64,000 bases of DNA from the NCBI RefSeq assembly GCF_009793335.1, contig NZ_WING01000001.1, positions 4,402,001 to 4,466,000 on the forward strand, in the 5' to 3' direction. Made by a program: the position numbers and the translations under genes. This DNA is from Actinomadura sp. J1-007. GTDB lineage: Bacteria; Actinomycetota; Actinomycetes; Streptosporangiales; Streptosporangiaceae. Every line of letters begins with the position of its first letter. The first letter of the stretch is position 1. Positions 1-9,246 of this stretch are shown here, piece after piece. The notes beneath the pieces were generated by a model. The model searched no databases. It worked only from the letters and a program-made list of their open reading frames with translations, and was not told the DNA's origin.

Positions 1-2764
1 TGATCTCGCCCTTGAACGCGAACGCGCGCCGGAAGATCTCGGTGCTGAACGGGTTGGGCGACAGCAGGTGCGTCCACTCGGGCAGCGCCGGGCCCGCCTG
101 CTTGGTCTTGGACTGCGACTGGAGGGCCTTCTTCATGCCCGGCGTGTAGGCGAAGTGCACCTCCTTGATGTCGCGGCCGATCTTCTTCAGCGGCGTCCCG
201 TGCCAGGTCTGGAGGACGACCTGGTCGGGGTGGCGCTGGAACCAGTCGCCGAGCCGGTGGTTGGCGACGATGTAGCGGGAGCTCGCGACCGCCTCGTGCC
301 ACTCCGCGCCGTTCAGCCGTACGGCCTTCAGCGTGCCCGGCAGCTCGACCTGCGCGTCGTTGACGACCCAGAGCTGCTCCAGGTCGGCGCCGCGGCGGAC
401 CAGCTCCTCGTGCACCGCCTTCGGGCTGTCGGAGTACTGCTTGCCGCTGAAGCAGGAGAACAGCACGGCGTCGCGCAGCCCGTCGCGGGCGACGCGGCGG
501 CGGGCCTCCTCGCGCAGCTTGGTGCCCTCGCCGCGCTCCTCGCGGGACACGTCGCCGGTCACCGAGACGACCAGCCGCCCGTCGGTGCTCTCCAGCTCGT
601 AGCCGCGCCGGGCCACCTTCGCCGGCTCGGGCAGCGTCGCGCCGCGGGCCAGGCGTACGGTCAGCGCGCGGTCCCCGTCGGGCCGGAACAGCACGTCCCA
701 GCGGCCCGGACGCAGCGGCAGCACGCCCGCCACGGTCGGGACGGCCGCGACCGGCGCCTGCGCCCGCAGCGTGCCGTCCGCGCCGCGGACCAGGTCGAAC
801 GCGTGCTCCTTGCGCCGCCCGCGGCTGCGCAGCACGATCCGTCCGCCCTCGTGCACGGCGTGCGTGCCGGACAGCGACAGCGTGCCGTCCGCCGACCAGG
901 AGCAGGCGTCGACGACGAGCCGGGTCGTGGTGACGCGGACCCGGACGTAGCCGCTCGGCCCCCGGCCCGCGTCGACCTCCAGCGCGCCGACCAGCCGCCG
1001 CGCGTCGTCCGCGCCCTCGGCGAGGACGAGCGGTCGGCCGTCCGCCGCGACCTCCCAGTCGCGGGTGTCGTCGATCGCGTCCTCGGCGATCGGCACGTCG
1101 GCGAGCCGGTCCGGGTCGATCCGCGCGGTGAACCCGCCGCCCGCCGCCGTGACGGGCACCGCGAGGGCGGTGTCGCCGAGCGTCAGCGTCAGCTCGGCCG
1201 GGGGCGTCCCGGTCGCTGAGCCCTGGATCACGAGCGCGTCGCCGTCCCAGGCGAGCGAGGTCGCCTTCGCGCGGACCCGCTCGACGTCGATGGCGAGGCC
1301 GCCGCCGACGATCCGCGGAACGATCCGCACGTCGTCGGCCACGTACCGGTAGGGCGGGTGCGCGCCGGTGCCCGAACCGCCGCCGCGCAGCGGCCCGGCG
1401 CGGAACACGCCCGCGTTCAGCACGGCCGCCTGCACCTCCCAGCGGCCCTCGGTCCAGTCGCCGCGCTCGCGCAGCCGTCCCGCGTCGAACGAGAACTCGA
1501 AACCGGACCAGGCGCCGGAGGACTTGCCGGGCTTCGGGGTCTGCCGGGCGCGTGCCACGATGCGCCGCCGCCCGGACCGCAGCGTGACCGCCTTGACCGA
1601 CGTCCAGCGGCGGCGGCTGCTGACCGAGTTGATGTACGCCTCGCCGGTGACCGTCAGCCGGTCGCCGTCCCACTTCACCGCGTGCACGCGGCTGCGCAGC
1701 TTCACCTCGTCGCGGGCGCGGTAGACCTCGCGGGGGATCTCCAGCCCGTCGTCCTTCCAGTACGGGTAGACGACGTAGCGGCGCACCGGGTCGCGGACGA
1801 TCGACGGCGACGACTTGCCCCGCTCGTACCGGACGACCTTGACCAGCTCGGTGATGTGGCCGCGCGAGGCCAGGTGCCACTTCAGCCGGGTCAGCGCCGG
1901 GACGGCCGCGAACACCTTGGCCGGGACGTCGGCCGCGTACGCCGCCGCCTGGGCGACGACCTGCTCGCGCTCGTCCTCGGACAGGTCGGGCAGCACGTCG
2001 AGGAAGACCAGCAGCTCGGTGGTGAGCGCGGCGATCTGGAACCGCCGCAGGTCCTTCGCGCGCCGGTTGCCCGCCAGCCAGGACGTCACCAGCGTCGCCG
2101 CGCCGAACCCGTCGGCGATCTCCTGCGGCTCGGTCGTGGACCGCGGCCAGCCGCCGCGCCGCCGCACCGCCACCTCCGAGAGCACGTCGACCGCGCCGGC
2201 GAGGCAGACGGCGCGGACCGCGACCGCCAGCTCGTCGTAGGTGCTGATGTCGGGGAACTCCAGCTTGTGCGCGTCCCAGAACGAGCGCCGGAACAGCTTG
2301 TTGGTGACCCGCCGGTCGCGCACCAGCTCGGGCGTGCGGCGCGCGTCGGTGCGGGAGCCGGGGCGCGGCGTCCCGCGCGCCACCCACCGGTGCACCTGGC
2401 CGCTGCGCCGCCGGACGGCCTCGGCGGCGGTGGCGAGGTCGGAGCCGGACGCGTCCAGGGCGGTGAACAGGCGCGCGAGGCCCTCGGGCGGCAGCGTGTC
2501 GCCGCCGTCGACGAACGCCAGGTAGTCGCCGGTCGCCTCGGCGGCGCCGAGGTTGCGGGCGGCGCCGCGGCTCAGCACGCCCCGCCGGACGAGCCGGAAC
2601 CGGCCGTCGGGGAGCGCGGCCTCGGCGGCCGTGCCCGCCCCGTCGTCGACGACGAGGACCTCCAGGTCGTCGTGCGTCTGGGCCGACAGCGACTCCAGGG
2701 TGTCGCCGAGCTCCGCGCCGGCGCCATGGGTGAGGACGACGACGCTGATCCTGCGTGCGGGCAA
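1..2764 (-). CDS. Bifunctional GT2 / CDP-glycerol glycerophosphotransferase, C-terminus beyond left edge
   Basis: A partial gene (about 921 codons visible) open through the left edge. The N-terminus reads as a family 2 glycosyltransferase (ISVVVLTHGAG, VVDDGAG, then VDGGDT in place of the usual DSDD). A long beta-rich linker of about 450 residues follows, then a TagF-like glycerophosphotransferase domain with the hallmark WHGTPLKKIG (tryptophan codon begins at 205) and LLSPNPFSTE near the edge. I checked the frame at eight tryptophan codons and found no shift. Start: an AAGGAG lies 8 nt before a TTG at 2764. The GTG at 2773 is in frame but sits on top of that ribosome site. The enzyme probably polymerises or primes glycerol-phosphate in a wall teichoic-acid-like polymer on the cytoplasmic membrane face. 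It is a paralogue of the next gene, 150 nt upstream in the same direction. Confidence 0.85.
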   Translation of the reverse strand, partial: MPARRISVVVLTHGAGAELGDTLESLSAQTHDDLEVLVVDDGAGTAAEAALPDGRFRLVRRGVLSRGAARNLGAAEATGDYLAFVDGGDTLPPEGLARLFTALDASGSDLATAAEAVRRRSGQVHRWVARGTPRPGSRTDARRTPELVRDRRVTNKLFRRSFWDAHKLEFPDISTYDELAVAVRAVCLAGAVDVLSEVAVRRRGGWPRSTTEPQEIADGFGAATLVTSWLAGNRRAKDLRRFQIAALTTELLVFLDVLPDLSEDEREQVVAQAAAYAADVPAKVFAAVPALTRLKWHLASRGHITELVKVVRYERGKSSPSIVRDPVRRYVVYPYWKDDGLEIPREVYRARDEVKLRSRVHAVKWDGDRLTVTGEAYINSVSSRRRWTSVKAVTLRSGRRRIVARARQTPKPGKSSGAWSGFEFSFDAGRLRERGDWTEGRWEVQAAVLNAGVFRAGPLRGGGSGTGAHPPYRYVADDVRIVPRIVGGGLAIDVERVRAKATSLAWDGDALVIQGSATGTPPAELTLTLGDTALAVPVTAAGGGFTARIDPDRLADVPIAEDAIDDTRDWEVAADGRPLVLAEGADDARRLVGALEVDAGRGPSGYVRVRVTTTRLVVDACSWSADGTLSLSGTHAVHEGGRIVLRSRGRRKEHAFDLVRGADGTLRAQAPVAAVPTVAGVLPLRPGRWDVLFRPDGDRALTVRLARGATLPEPAKVARRGYELESTDGRLVVSVTGDVSREERGEGTKLREEARRRVARDGLRDAVLFSCFSGKQYSDSPKAVHEELVRRGADLEQLWVVNDAQVELPGTLKAVRLNGAEWHEAVASSRYIVANHRLGDWFQRHPDQVVLQTWHGTPLKKIGRDIKEVHFAYTPGMKKALQSQSKTKQAGPALPEWTHLLSPNPFSTEIFRRAFAFKGEI

Positions 2765-2856
2765 GCGACCCACTCCTTCGACTGCGTGCACGACCCGGGG
2801 GAGCACCGACCGGTCGTGAGACGACGGGGTTGAGGCCGACGGGCGGGCAGGGGGCG

Positions 2857-2870
2857 CCCCCGGCGGGGGG
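2857..2870 (-). terminator. GC-rich hairpin after the 2925-5138 gene
   Basis: On the minus strand this reads CCCCC-CGCC-GGGGG, a 5-bp stem with a 4-base loop, overlapping a perfect GGGGGCGCCCCC palindrome at 2850-2861. It lies 55 nt past the stop of the upstream glycerophosphotransferase gene. There is no T-tract, so termination is uncertain. Confidence 0.3.
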
Positions 2871-2874
2871 TGTC

Positions 2875-2894
2875 ACGTGTTACGTGTGACGTGT
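2875..2894. repeat. Three ACGTGT copies at 7-bp spacing
   Basis: ACGTGT occurs at 2875-2880, 2882-2887 and 2889-2894, separated by single bases. The array sits in the intergenic region 110-130 nt upstream of the TTG start at 2764. The first copy includes a CACGTG palindrome (2874-2879). The spacing of less than one helical turn suggests a short tandem repeat or a multimeric protein site. No regulator is known. Confidence 0.5.
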
Positions 2895-2924
2895 GTTACA
2901 GGCGATTCTAGAGTGCGCGCCGGA

Positions 2925-5138
2925 CTACACCGGCGGGTTGGGGACCTTCTCCCCGAGGAAGAGCCGGCGGACGGCCCGCTCCGCGGCGTTCCCGTCGTCC
3001 CAGGGGCAGAACCGCTCCCGGAACGCGGCGCGCGCCTTGGTGGCGGTGTCGCTCCACGCGGCCCTGGACACGAACACGTCGGCCAGCTCGCTCTCCGTCG
3101 TCGCGATCGCGCCGGGCGGGAAGGCGGTCAGGTCGAAGTTGACGCCGCGGGTCAGCCGGTAGGTGTCCCAGTCGTTGGCGTAGATCACGATCGGCTTGTC
3201 GAGGTTGGCGTAGTCGAACATGACCGACGAGTAGTCGGTGAGCAGCGCGTCGGAGGCGATCCCGAGGTCCTCGACCGACGGGTGCTTGGACACGTCGATC
3301 ACGCGGCCCTCGGGCCAGCCCATGTCGGCGGCCATGTTCTTCAGCTTGTAGTAGTAGTGCGCGCGCAGCAGCAGCACGTGGTCGTCGCCGAGCTGCTCGA
3401 CGAACCGGCCGATGTCGAACATCGGGCTGTAGCGGCGCTGGTAGTCGCGGTGCGTCGGGGCGTACAGGATCGCCGTCGCGCCCTCGGGGATGCCGAGCTC
3501 GGCGCGCAGCCGGACGCGCTCCTCCTCGGTCGCCCGCACGAGCCGGTCGTTGCGCGGGTAGCCGATCTCCAGCATCTCGTACGAGCACGGGAAGCCGCGG
3601 TCCCACGCCTCGGTCGAGAGCGGGTTGGACGACAGCAGGTAGTCCCAGCGGTCCGAACGGGCCAGCAGGGCCTTGAAGTCCATGTCCCCGGCGCCGACCG
3701 GGTACTCCATCTGGTCCAGGCCCATCTTCTTCAGCGGGGTGCCGTGCTGCGTCATCATGTGCACCTGCCCCGGCCGCTTGACGTAGTTGTCGGGGAAGTT
3801 GACGTTGTTGACGAAGTACTTGGCGCGGGCCATCGTCCGGTAGTAGTCGGCCGACCCGGACACCACGTACTCCACGCCCTCGGGCATGCTCTTGCGGGCG
3901 CCGGGCTTGACCACCCACACCCCGCGGACGTGCGGGGCCAGCTCCCGGGCCTTCTCGTAGATCGCCGCCGGGTTGCAGGCGTAGCCGCGGTACCAGTAGG
4001 CCGCGAACACCGCGAGGTTCTCGTCGATGGCGAGGCCGCGGTGCATCTGGTAGTAGCGCTCCTTGGCGAGCTCCTTGGAGTAGAGCACGCCGCGCTTGCG
4101 CAGGTTGAGCGCCTTCTTCGCGCTCTTCTTGGCCTTGACCTTGACCTTGGAGCCCTTGATCCGCTGGAAGCCCCGGTAGTCGTTCTTCTCGATCAGCCGG
4201 TGCTTCTCGGCGAGCAGCGGCGGCTCGGACGGCGGGGTGTGGTCCGCGGGCCTGTACTTGTTGTAGATCTTCGACATCTCGGCGAAGAACCGGGCGTTGT
4301 CGGACTCGTGCACCCGGTCGCCGCGCTCGATGATCACCAGCAGGTGCCAGATCGTGCGGTTGAACATGAGCTGGCGGTACGGGTCGGCGCGCTCGCCGAG
4401 CTCGTCCATGAACGCGAAGATCCGCTCGTACTGCGCGAACGCGTCGAAGTGCTTCTCGCCCGCGGTCTTGGTGATCGCGCCCCGGCGCCGCTGGCGGTAG
4501 ATGTAGCAGACCCGGTCCAGCAGGCTCAGCCGCTCGGCGGCCATCAGGATCGGGTAGGTGACGTTGACGTCCTCGTAGTAGCCGCTGCTGAAGCGCAGCC
4601 CGAGGTCGAGCAGGAACTCGCGGCGGATCGCCCGGTTCCAGGACGTCATCATCAGTTCCAGCACGCTCGGGCGCTCGGCGATCGTGAAGACGTCGGGCGC
4701 GGGCGGCTCGCGGAACAGGTGGTTGATGATGCTGCGCTTGACCCGGCCGTTCCAGTACGCGCGGGCGTAGTCGAACAGCAGCACGTCGGGGCGGGTCTCG
4801 GCGAGCCGTTCGCAGATCGCGCGGACGGCGCCCTCGGTCGCGTAGTCGTCGCTGTCGAAGAACCAGACGTAGTCGCCCGTCGCGGCGTCGAGGCCGGCGT
4901 TGCGGGCGTTGCCGAGGCCGACGTTCTCGGTGAGGTGGAGCACGCGCACCCGCGAGTCGCGCTCGGCGAACTCGTCGAGGATCTCTCCGCAGCCGTCCGG
5001 CGAGGCGTCGTCGACCGCGATGACCTCCAGATTGGGCAGGTCGGGGTCGAGGATCGAATCCAGGCATTGCCGGATGTATCCCTGCACTTTGTGCACGGGA
5101 ACGATGACGCTCAGAGAGATGTCGTTAGCACTGCTCAC
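2925..5138 (-). CDS. Bifunctional GT2 / CDP-glycerol glycerophosphotransferase
   Basis: A complete protein of about 737 residues. Residues 1-230 form a GT2 domain (LSVIVPVHKVQGYI, AVDDASPDG, DXD motif in WFFDSDDYA). A basic linker (KVKVKAKKSAKKA) leads to a CDP-glycerol poly(glycerophosphate) transferase domain with TQHGTPLKKMG, ILYAPTHRDY and LLTDYSSVMFDYANLDKP. It is predicted to be a peripheral membrane enzyme of wall teichoic-acid-like polymer synthesis. Start: GTG at 5138 gives MSSANDISLSVIVP. A TTG at 5153 would add five residues, and neither has a clear ribosome site. It follows the acyltransferase gene by about 60 nt and is probably co-transcribed with the LCP gene upstream. Confidence 0.88.
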   Translation of the reverse strand: MSSANDISLSVIVPVHKVQGYIRQCLDSILDPDLPNLEVIAVDDASPDGCGEILDEFAERDSRVRVLHLTENVGLGNARNAGLDAATGDYVWFFDSDDYATEGAVRAICERLAETRPDVLLFDYARAYWNGRVKRSIINHLFREPPAPDVFTIAERPSVLELMMTSWNRAIRREFLLDLGLRFSSGYYEDVNVTYPILMAAERLSLLDRVCYIYRQRRRGAITKTAGEKHFDAFAQYERIFAFMDELGERADPYRQLMFNRTIWHLLVIIERGDRVHESDNARFFAEMSKIYNKYRPADHTPPSEPPLLAEKHRLIEKNDYRGFQRIKGSKVKVKAKKSAKKALNLRKRGVLYSKELAKERYYQMHRGLAIDENLAVFAAYWYRGYACNPAAIYEKARELAPHVRGVWVVKPGARKSMPEGVEYVVSGSADYYRTMARAKYFVNNVNFPDNYVKRPGQVHMMTQHGTPLKKMGLDQMEYPVGAGDMDFKALLARSDRWDYLLSSNPLSTEAWDRGFPCSYEMLEIGYPRNDRLVRATEEERVRLRAELGIPEGATAILYAPTHRDYQRRYSPMFDIGRFVEQLGDDHVLLLRAHYYYKLKNMAADMGWPEGRVIDVSKHPSVEDLGIASDALLTDYSSVMFDYANLDKPIVIYANDWDTYRLTRGVNFDLTAFPPGAIATTESELADVFVSRAAWSDTATKARAAFRERFCPWDDGNAAERAVRRLFLGEKVPNPPV

Positions 5139-5199
5139 GTGAAGGCCAATCAACTGCTCGGTAATATCTGGACTATACCCGCACCAAGGATGTAAGGCG

Positions 5200-6296
5200 T
5201 TAAGTCCGCCCGTGCGAGGGCTTCAGCAGCCAGCGGGCCCGCGGCTCGACCGCCCAGTGGGTGGCGCGCTGCACCGGCGCGGTGCCGAGGACGATGCCGA
5301 GCGCGAGGGCGGAGGCGGTCACGCCGACCAGGCCGAGCGGGGTGTGCAGGACGGGCTCGGCGAGGAGGCCGGTGTAGTCGAAGCACTTAACGATCAGCCC
5401 GTGCAGCAGGTAGATGTACATCGTCCGGGTGCCCATCCGGGTGAACCAGGTGTGCCCGCGGGGGATGATCGCGAGGAACGCGGCGCCGAGCACGATCGCC
5501 AGGGCCACCGTCAGCAGCCGGCCCGACATGCCCTCCAGGCCCGAGTAGCCCATGTCCCGGTAGCCCTGGTTCCACCAGATGAAGCCCTTGTTGATCTTGG
5601 GCAGGACGGTGCCGAGCTCCCACACGTACGCGATCGGCAGCGCCGCGATCAGGATCGCGAACCCGGCCCAGCGGGCCCAGGACCGGCGCAGGACCGCGAC
5701 GTGGTCGGGGTTGATCGCGAGGCCGAGCACGAAGAACGGCAGCAGGCCGGCCGCCCGCGCGATCGTCCCGTCGGTGTTGAACGCCCAGCTCCCGCCGACC
5801 AGCGAGATGGCCAGGGACACCGCGAACGGGTGCCGCAGGTGGCCCCACAGCGGCACGCTCAGCCGCCACAGCACCATCGCCACGAGGAACCACATCAGGA
5901 AATGCGGGCTGAACAACTCGTTCAGCCGGAAATCGACGTCCTTGAGCACGATCAGCTGCGTGCGATAGAGCACGATGAAAATCACATAGGGGACGACGAG
6001 TGTCGGGAAAATGCTCCGGAACTTGTCGGTGGAGCGAAGGAATCCACGCGAGAAATACCCGGACATGAAGACGAACAACGGCATGTGGAAGCCGTAGAGG
6101 ACGACGTACGCCGCGTGCGCCGACCGGCTGTCGCCGAACTCCGCCCACACGTGGCCCACGACGACCAGGACGGCCGTGCAGAACTTCGCGTTGTCGAAGA
6201 AGGCGTCGCGCTGCCGCTTGGGGGCGGGGCGGGCGCTCCGGTCGGTGCGGACTCGCCGGCGGACGGGGGGCGGGTCTGTGGGAGGATGTCGGTCAT
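5200..6296 (-). CDS. Acyltransferase 3 family membrane protein (apparent frameshift near 6220)
   Basis: An integral-membrane acyltransferase-3 (OafA/YrhL-type) protein, expected to O-acylate a surface glycan. The conserved start of the domain (RDAFFDNAKF, then VVVGHVW) is present, followed by FHMPLFVFMSGYFSR and about ten hydrophobic segments. The domain frame has no start codon upstream of a GTG at 6159, which would cut into the first membrane helix. The ATG at 6296 opens a Pro/Ala-rich leader (MTDILPQTRPPSAG) in another frame. Adding one base to the five-G run at 6220-6224 joins the two into 365 residues and matches the neighbouring paralogue. I therefore give 6296 as the start and infer a sequence error or slippage there. 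Confidence 0.8.
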
Positions 6297-6477
6297 GTCT
6301 CCGAAATGATCCGTTTGGCGCGTGACAACCGCTCGCGGGGAGGCATGAGGACTCTAGTCCCCAATTGGGGATGCTGGGGCCAGAAGGGTGATTCTTCTAT
6401 AATCGGACTCCCCGTGCCGGGGTCGAGGACGCGCAGCGTGTCGCGGTACCGCTCCAGATCGTAGGCGAAGAGCGCTC

Positions 6478-7751
6478 CTACCGGCCGGTGTTCGGGCGCC
6501 GGAGCGGCGTGAACACCCACCTCAGCTTCGGCTCCAGCGCCCAGCTCATGCACCTCACGACCGGCTTGGAGCACAGGAACGTGCCGACCACGACCGCCCC
6601 GGCCATCACGGCGAGCACGCCGGGGGTGGTGTGCATCCAGTCCGCGCCCCACCAGCCGGTGAAGTTGAGCAGCCGGGTGACGAACCCGTGCAGCAGGTAC
6701 GCGTACAGCGTCGTCGCGCCGAGCTTGCTGAACCAGTGCCGCTTGCGCGGCACCACGCTCAGGAACGCGGCGACGAGCACGATGGCGCACGCGAACATGC
6801 CGAGCCGCATCGCGCTGCCGGTCAGGTTGTCGACGCCGAGCTGCTCGTGGGTGTTCTTCCAGTAGATCCAGCTCCGCGTCATCCGGTTCATGGCCAGGTA
6901 CGCCACGCCGAGCCCGCCGGCCAGCACGGCGAAGCCCGCGATCCGGGCGGCGGGCCGCTTCAGCAGCTCGAAGTGCTCGGGCCGCAGCGTGAGGCCGAGG
7001 ACGTAGAACGGCAGCAGCCCGATCACCCGGTGGATGTCGAACGTCCCGCCGAGGTCGCTCATGTACGACAGCAGCGAGAACAGCACGGCCACCGCCAGCG
7101 GCCAGCGGATCTGCTGCCACACCGGCGTGGACAGCCGCCACAGGAACAGCGCGCACAGGAACCACGTCAGGTAGTACGGGTTGAGCAGGCTGATCTCCAG
7201 CTCGTTGCGCCCCGCCAGCCAGTCGTAGATCGAGTAGGCGAACTCGAACACCACGTACGGCACGCCGACGTTGGTGATGAGCTTGCGCGCCTTGCCGCCG
7301 GCGAACGTCCAGTTCCGCGAGAAGTAGCCGGTGATCACGATGAACAGCGGCATGTGGAACATGTAGATGAAGATGTACAGGCCCTTGGCCAGCGGCACGT
7401 TCAGCAGGTTGGCCAGGGAGTGCCCGACGACGACCAGCAGGATCGCCAGGAACTTGGCGTTGTCGAAGAACGGGTCGCGTTCCTTGCGCGGCTTGGCCTG
7501 CGGCGCGCCCGCCTCCACGTCGGCCGCGGCCGGGGGCGGCACGGCCCCGCCGGGTCCTGGACGCCGACCGGCGGCCCGCCCTGCGGCGGAATCCCGGGAA
7601 CGGGCGGCGCGGACGGCGGGGACGCGGGCGGCGGCGACGGTACGAACGGTGCGGGCGGCGGGGCGGCGACGGAACCCGCCTGGCCGGGCGGCACCGGCTC
7701 CCGGGGGTTCGGGGGCGTCGGGGCTCCGGCGGGCCGGGTGGGGTACGTCAT
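6478..7751 (-). CDS. Acyltransferase 3 family membrane protein with Pro-rich leader (apparent frameshift near 7546)
   Basis: A paralogue of the previous gene: KERDPFFDNAKF, VVVGHS, FHMPLFIVITGYFSR and about ten membrane segments. The uninterrupted frame starts at GTG 7542 (354 residues). An ATG at 7751, only 11 nt after the LCP stop, opens a proline-rich leader (MTYPTRPAGAPTPPNPREP) with the same codon bias. One extra G in the four-base run at 7545-7548 fuses it to the domain (424 residues). The same leader/domain split occurs in the adjacent paralogue. It probably acylates a cell-surface polymer and is co-transcribed with the LCP gene. If no base is missing, the gene is 6478-7542. Confidence 0.82.
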
Positions 7752-7762
7752 GGGGCGCGGGG

Positions 7763-9178
7763 TCAGGGCTCCTTGCAGGGGTCGGCGTCGGCGCGGATCT
7801 CGCCCTGCTGCTTCGGGATCCCGCTCTTGGCGCTCTTGAGGTTGGTCCAGGAGGAACCGACGATCAAGTCGACCACGCCGGGGGAGCCGCTGGTGCTCGC
7901 GGCCGGCTGCGGCGCGTTCGGGATCAGCCGGTTGAGGGTCTGCGCCTGCTGGTCGGCGCCCGCCCCGTACGTCACCCGGGAGGTCTTGGTGGTGGCGGCG
8001 TTGCCGACCTTGACCACCTGGAAGCCCTGCGACTCCAGGTCCTCGGCGACGCGGCGGGCCTGGCCGACGATGCCGCTGGCGTTGAGCACGCGCACCCGCA
8101 CCTGGCTCGGCGGGATCTTCGCCGCGCTCGGCTTCTCCTCGGTCGGCACCGTCTTGTCGCCGCGGATCGCCGCGAAGAACGGCTGCGCGGCGCTGGTGAG
8201 CGCGACCCGGTTGGGGTCCTGCGGGTCGGGGGCGGACGGCACGGTGACAAAGCGCAGCTTGCCCGACGTCATCCCCTGCATCCCGCTGGCGATCTTCATC
8301 ATCACCGGCGGGGTCAGGTCGTTGTCGGTGGTGAGCGACTTGGTCGTGGCGTTGACCAGGCCGAGCAGCTTGCCCGGGTTGCTCAGCACGCCCGCGCTCA
8401 TCGCCTTGTTGGCGAGCGCGCCCATGAACTTCTGCTGCCGCTTGATCCGGTCGGTGTCGGAGCCGTCGCCGAGGCCGTGCCGGTTGCGGACGTAGGCGAG
8501 CGCGGTGGCGCCCTTGATCGTGTGCCGGCCCCTGGACAGCCGCAGCTTGGACTGCCGGTCGTTGACGTCCTTCGGCAGGCAGACCGGGACGCCGCCGACG
8601 GCGCTGGTGATCGCCTTGAACCCGTTGAAGTCGACCTGCATGAAGTGGTCGATCTTGATGTCGGACAGGTGCTCGATGGTCTTGACCACGCAGGACGCGC
8701 CGCCCGCGGTGAACGCGCCGTTGATCTGCGCCCGCGACTGCGCCGGGGTCTTGCCGCCGCCCTTGGTGGTGCACGACGGCATCGGCACCATCAGGTCGCG
8801 CGGGAAGCTGATGCCCATCGCCTGCCCGCCGCCGGGCGACAGGTGCAGCAGGATCATCGTGTCCGAGCGCGGCGGGTCGTTCTTCATGCTGCGCCCGTAC
8901 TCGGAGTTGGCGCCCTCGCGGGTGTCGGACCCGAGGAGCAGGATGTTCATCGCGCTGTTCAGCTTCTTCGGCCGGTTGGGGCCGACGAGCGCGTCGGTGT
9001 CCTCGTGCGCGATGTTGCCCATCGCGTTGCGGTAGACGCCGTACGCGGTGAGCGATCCGGCCACCATGACCGCCGACAGCCCGACGCAGACCCAGCCGAG
9101 GACGCGCCAGCCGCGCCGACGCGCCGGCTGCGGATCGGCGTCGTCGACGTACTCCATGTACATCGGGTTGCTGTTCAT
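7763..9178 (-). CDS. LCP (LytR-CpsA-Psr) family protein with LytR_C domain
   Basis: A 471-residue membrane-anchored phosphotransferase of the type that attaches glycopolymers from a polyprenyl carrier to peptidoglycan. After a cytoplasmic tail there is one membrane segment (GWVCVGLSAVMVAGSLTAYGV). The LCP domain carries ILLLGSDTREG, RSDTMILLHL, ISFPRDLMVP and a YVRNRHG...DTDRIKRQQKF block, which supply the phosphate-binding arginines and aspartates of the family. The C-terminal LytR_C domain starts around RVRVLNASGIVG. Start: ATG 9178 (MNSNPMYMEY). An in-frame ATG at 9286 would add a leader overlapping the upstream gene's end and is disfavoured. It heads the acyltransferase/glycerophosphotransferase operon. 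Confidence 0.92.
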   Translation of the reverse strand: MNSNPMYMEYVDDADPQPARRRGWRVLGWVCVGLSAVMVAGSLTAYGVYRNAMGNIAHEDTDALVGPNRPKKLNSAMNILLLGSDTREGANSEYGRSMKNDPPRSDTMILLHLSPGGGQAMGISFPRDLMVPMPSCTTKGGGKTPAQSRAQINGAFTAGGASCVVKTIEHLSDIKIDHFMQVDFNGFKAITSAVGGVPVCLPKDVNDRQSKLRLSRGRHTIKGATALAYVRNRHGLGDGSDTDRIKRQQKFMGALANKAMSAGVLSNPGKLLGLVNATTKSLTTDNDLTPPVMMKIASGMQGMTSGKLRFVTVPSAPDPQDPNRVALTSAAQPFFAAIRGDKTVPTEEKPSAAKIPPSQVRVRVLNASGIVGQARRVAEDLESQGFQVVKVGNAATTKTSRVTYGAGADQQAQTLNRLIPNAPQPAASTSGSPGVVDLIVGSSWTNLKSAKSGIPKQQGEIRADADPCKEP

Positions 9179-9246
9179 CGGCTCCGTGTCGGGGCGGGCC
9201 CGCTTCCAGGGGTCGGGTGACAAAGGGAGGGCAAAGAGAGAGTAGG

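Noticed and set aside
68..2833. Long plus-strand open frames opposite the left-edge gene
   Set aside because: They are antisense to a continuous minus-strand GT2/glycerophosphotransferase frame with recognisable motifs. High G+C content makes long antisense frames expected.
2850..2861. GGGGGCGCCCCC palindrome as a protein operator
   Set aside because: It is low-complexity GC sequence better explained as part of a terminator-like hairpin.
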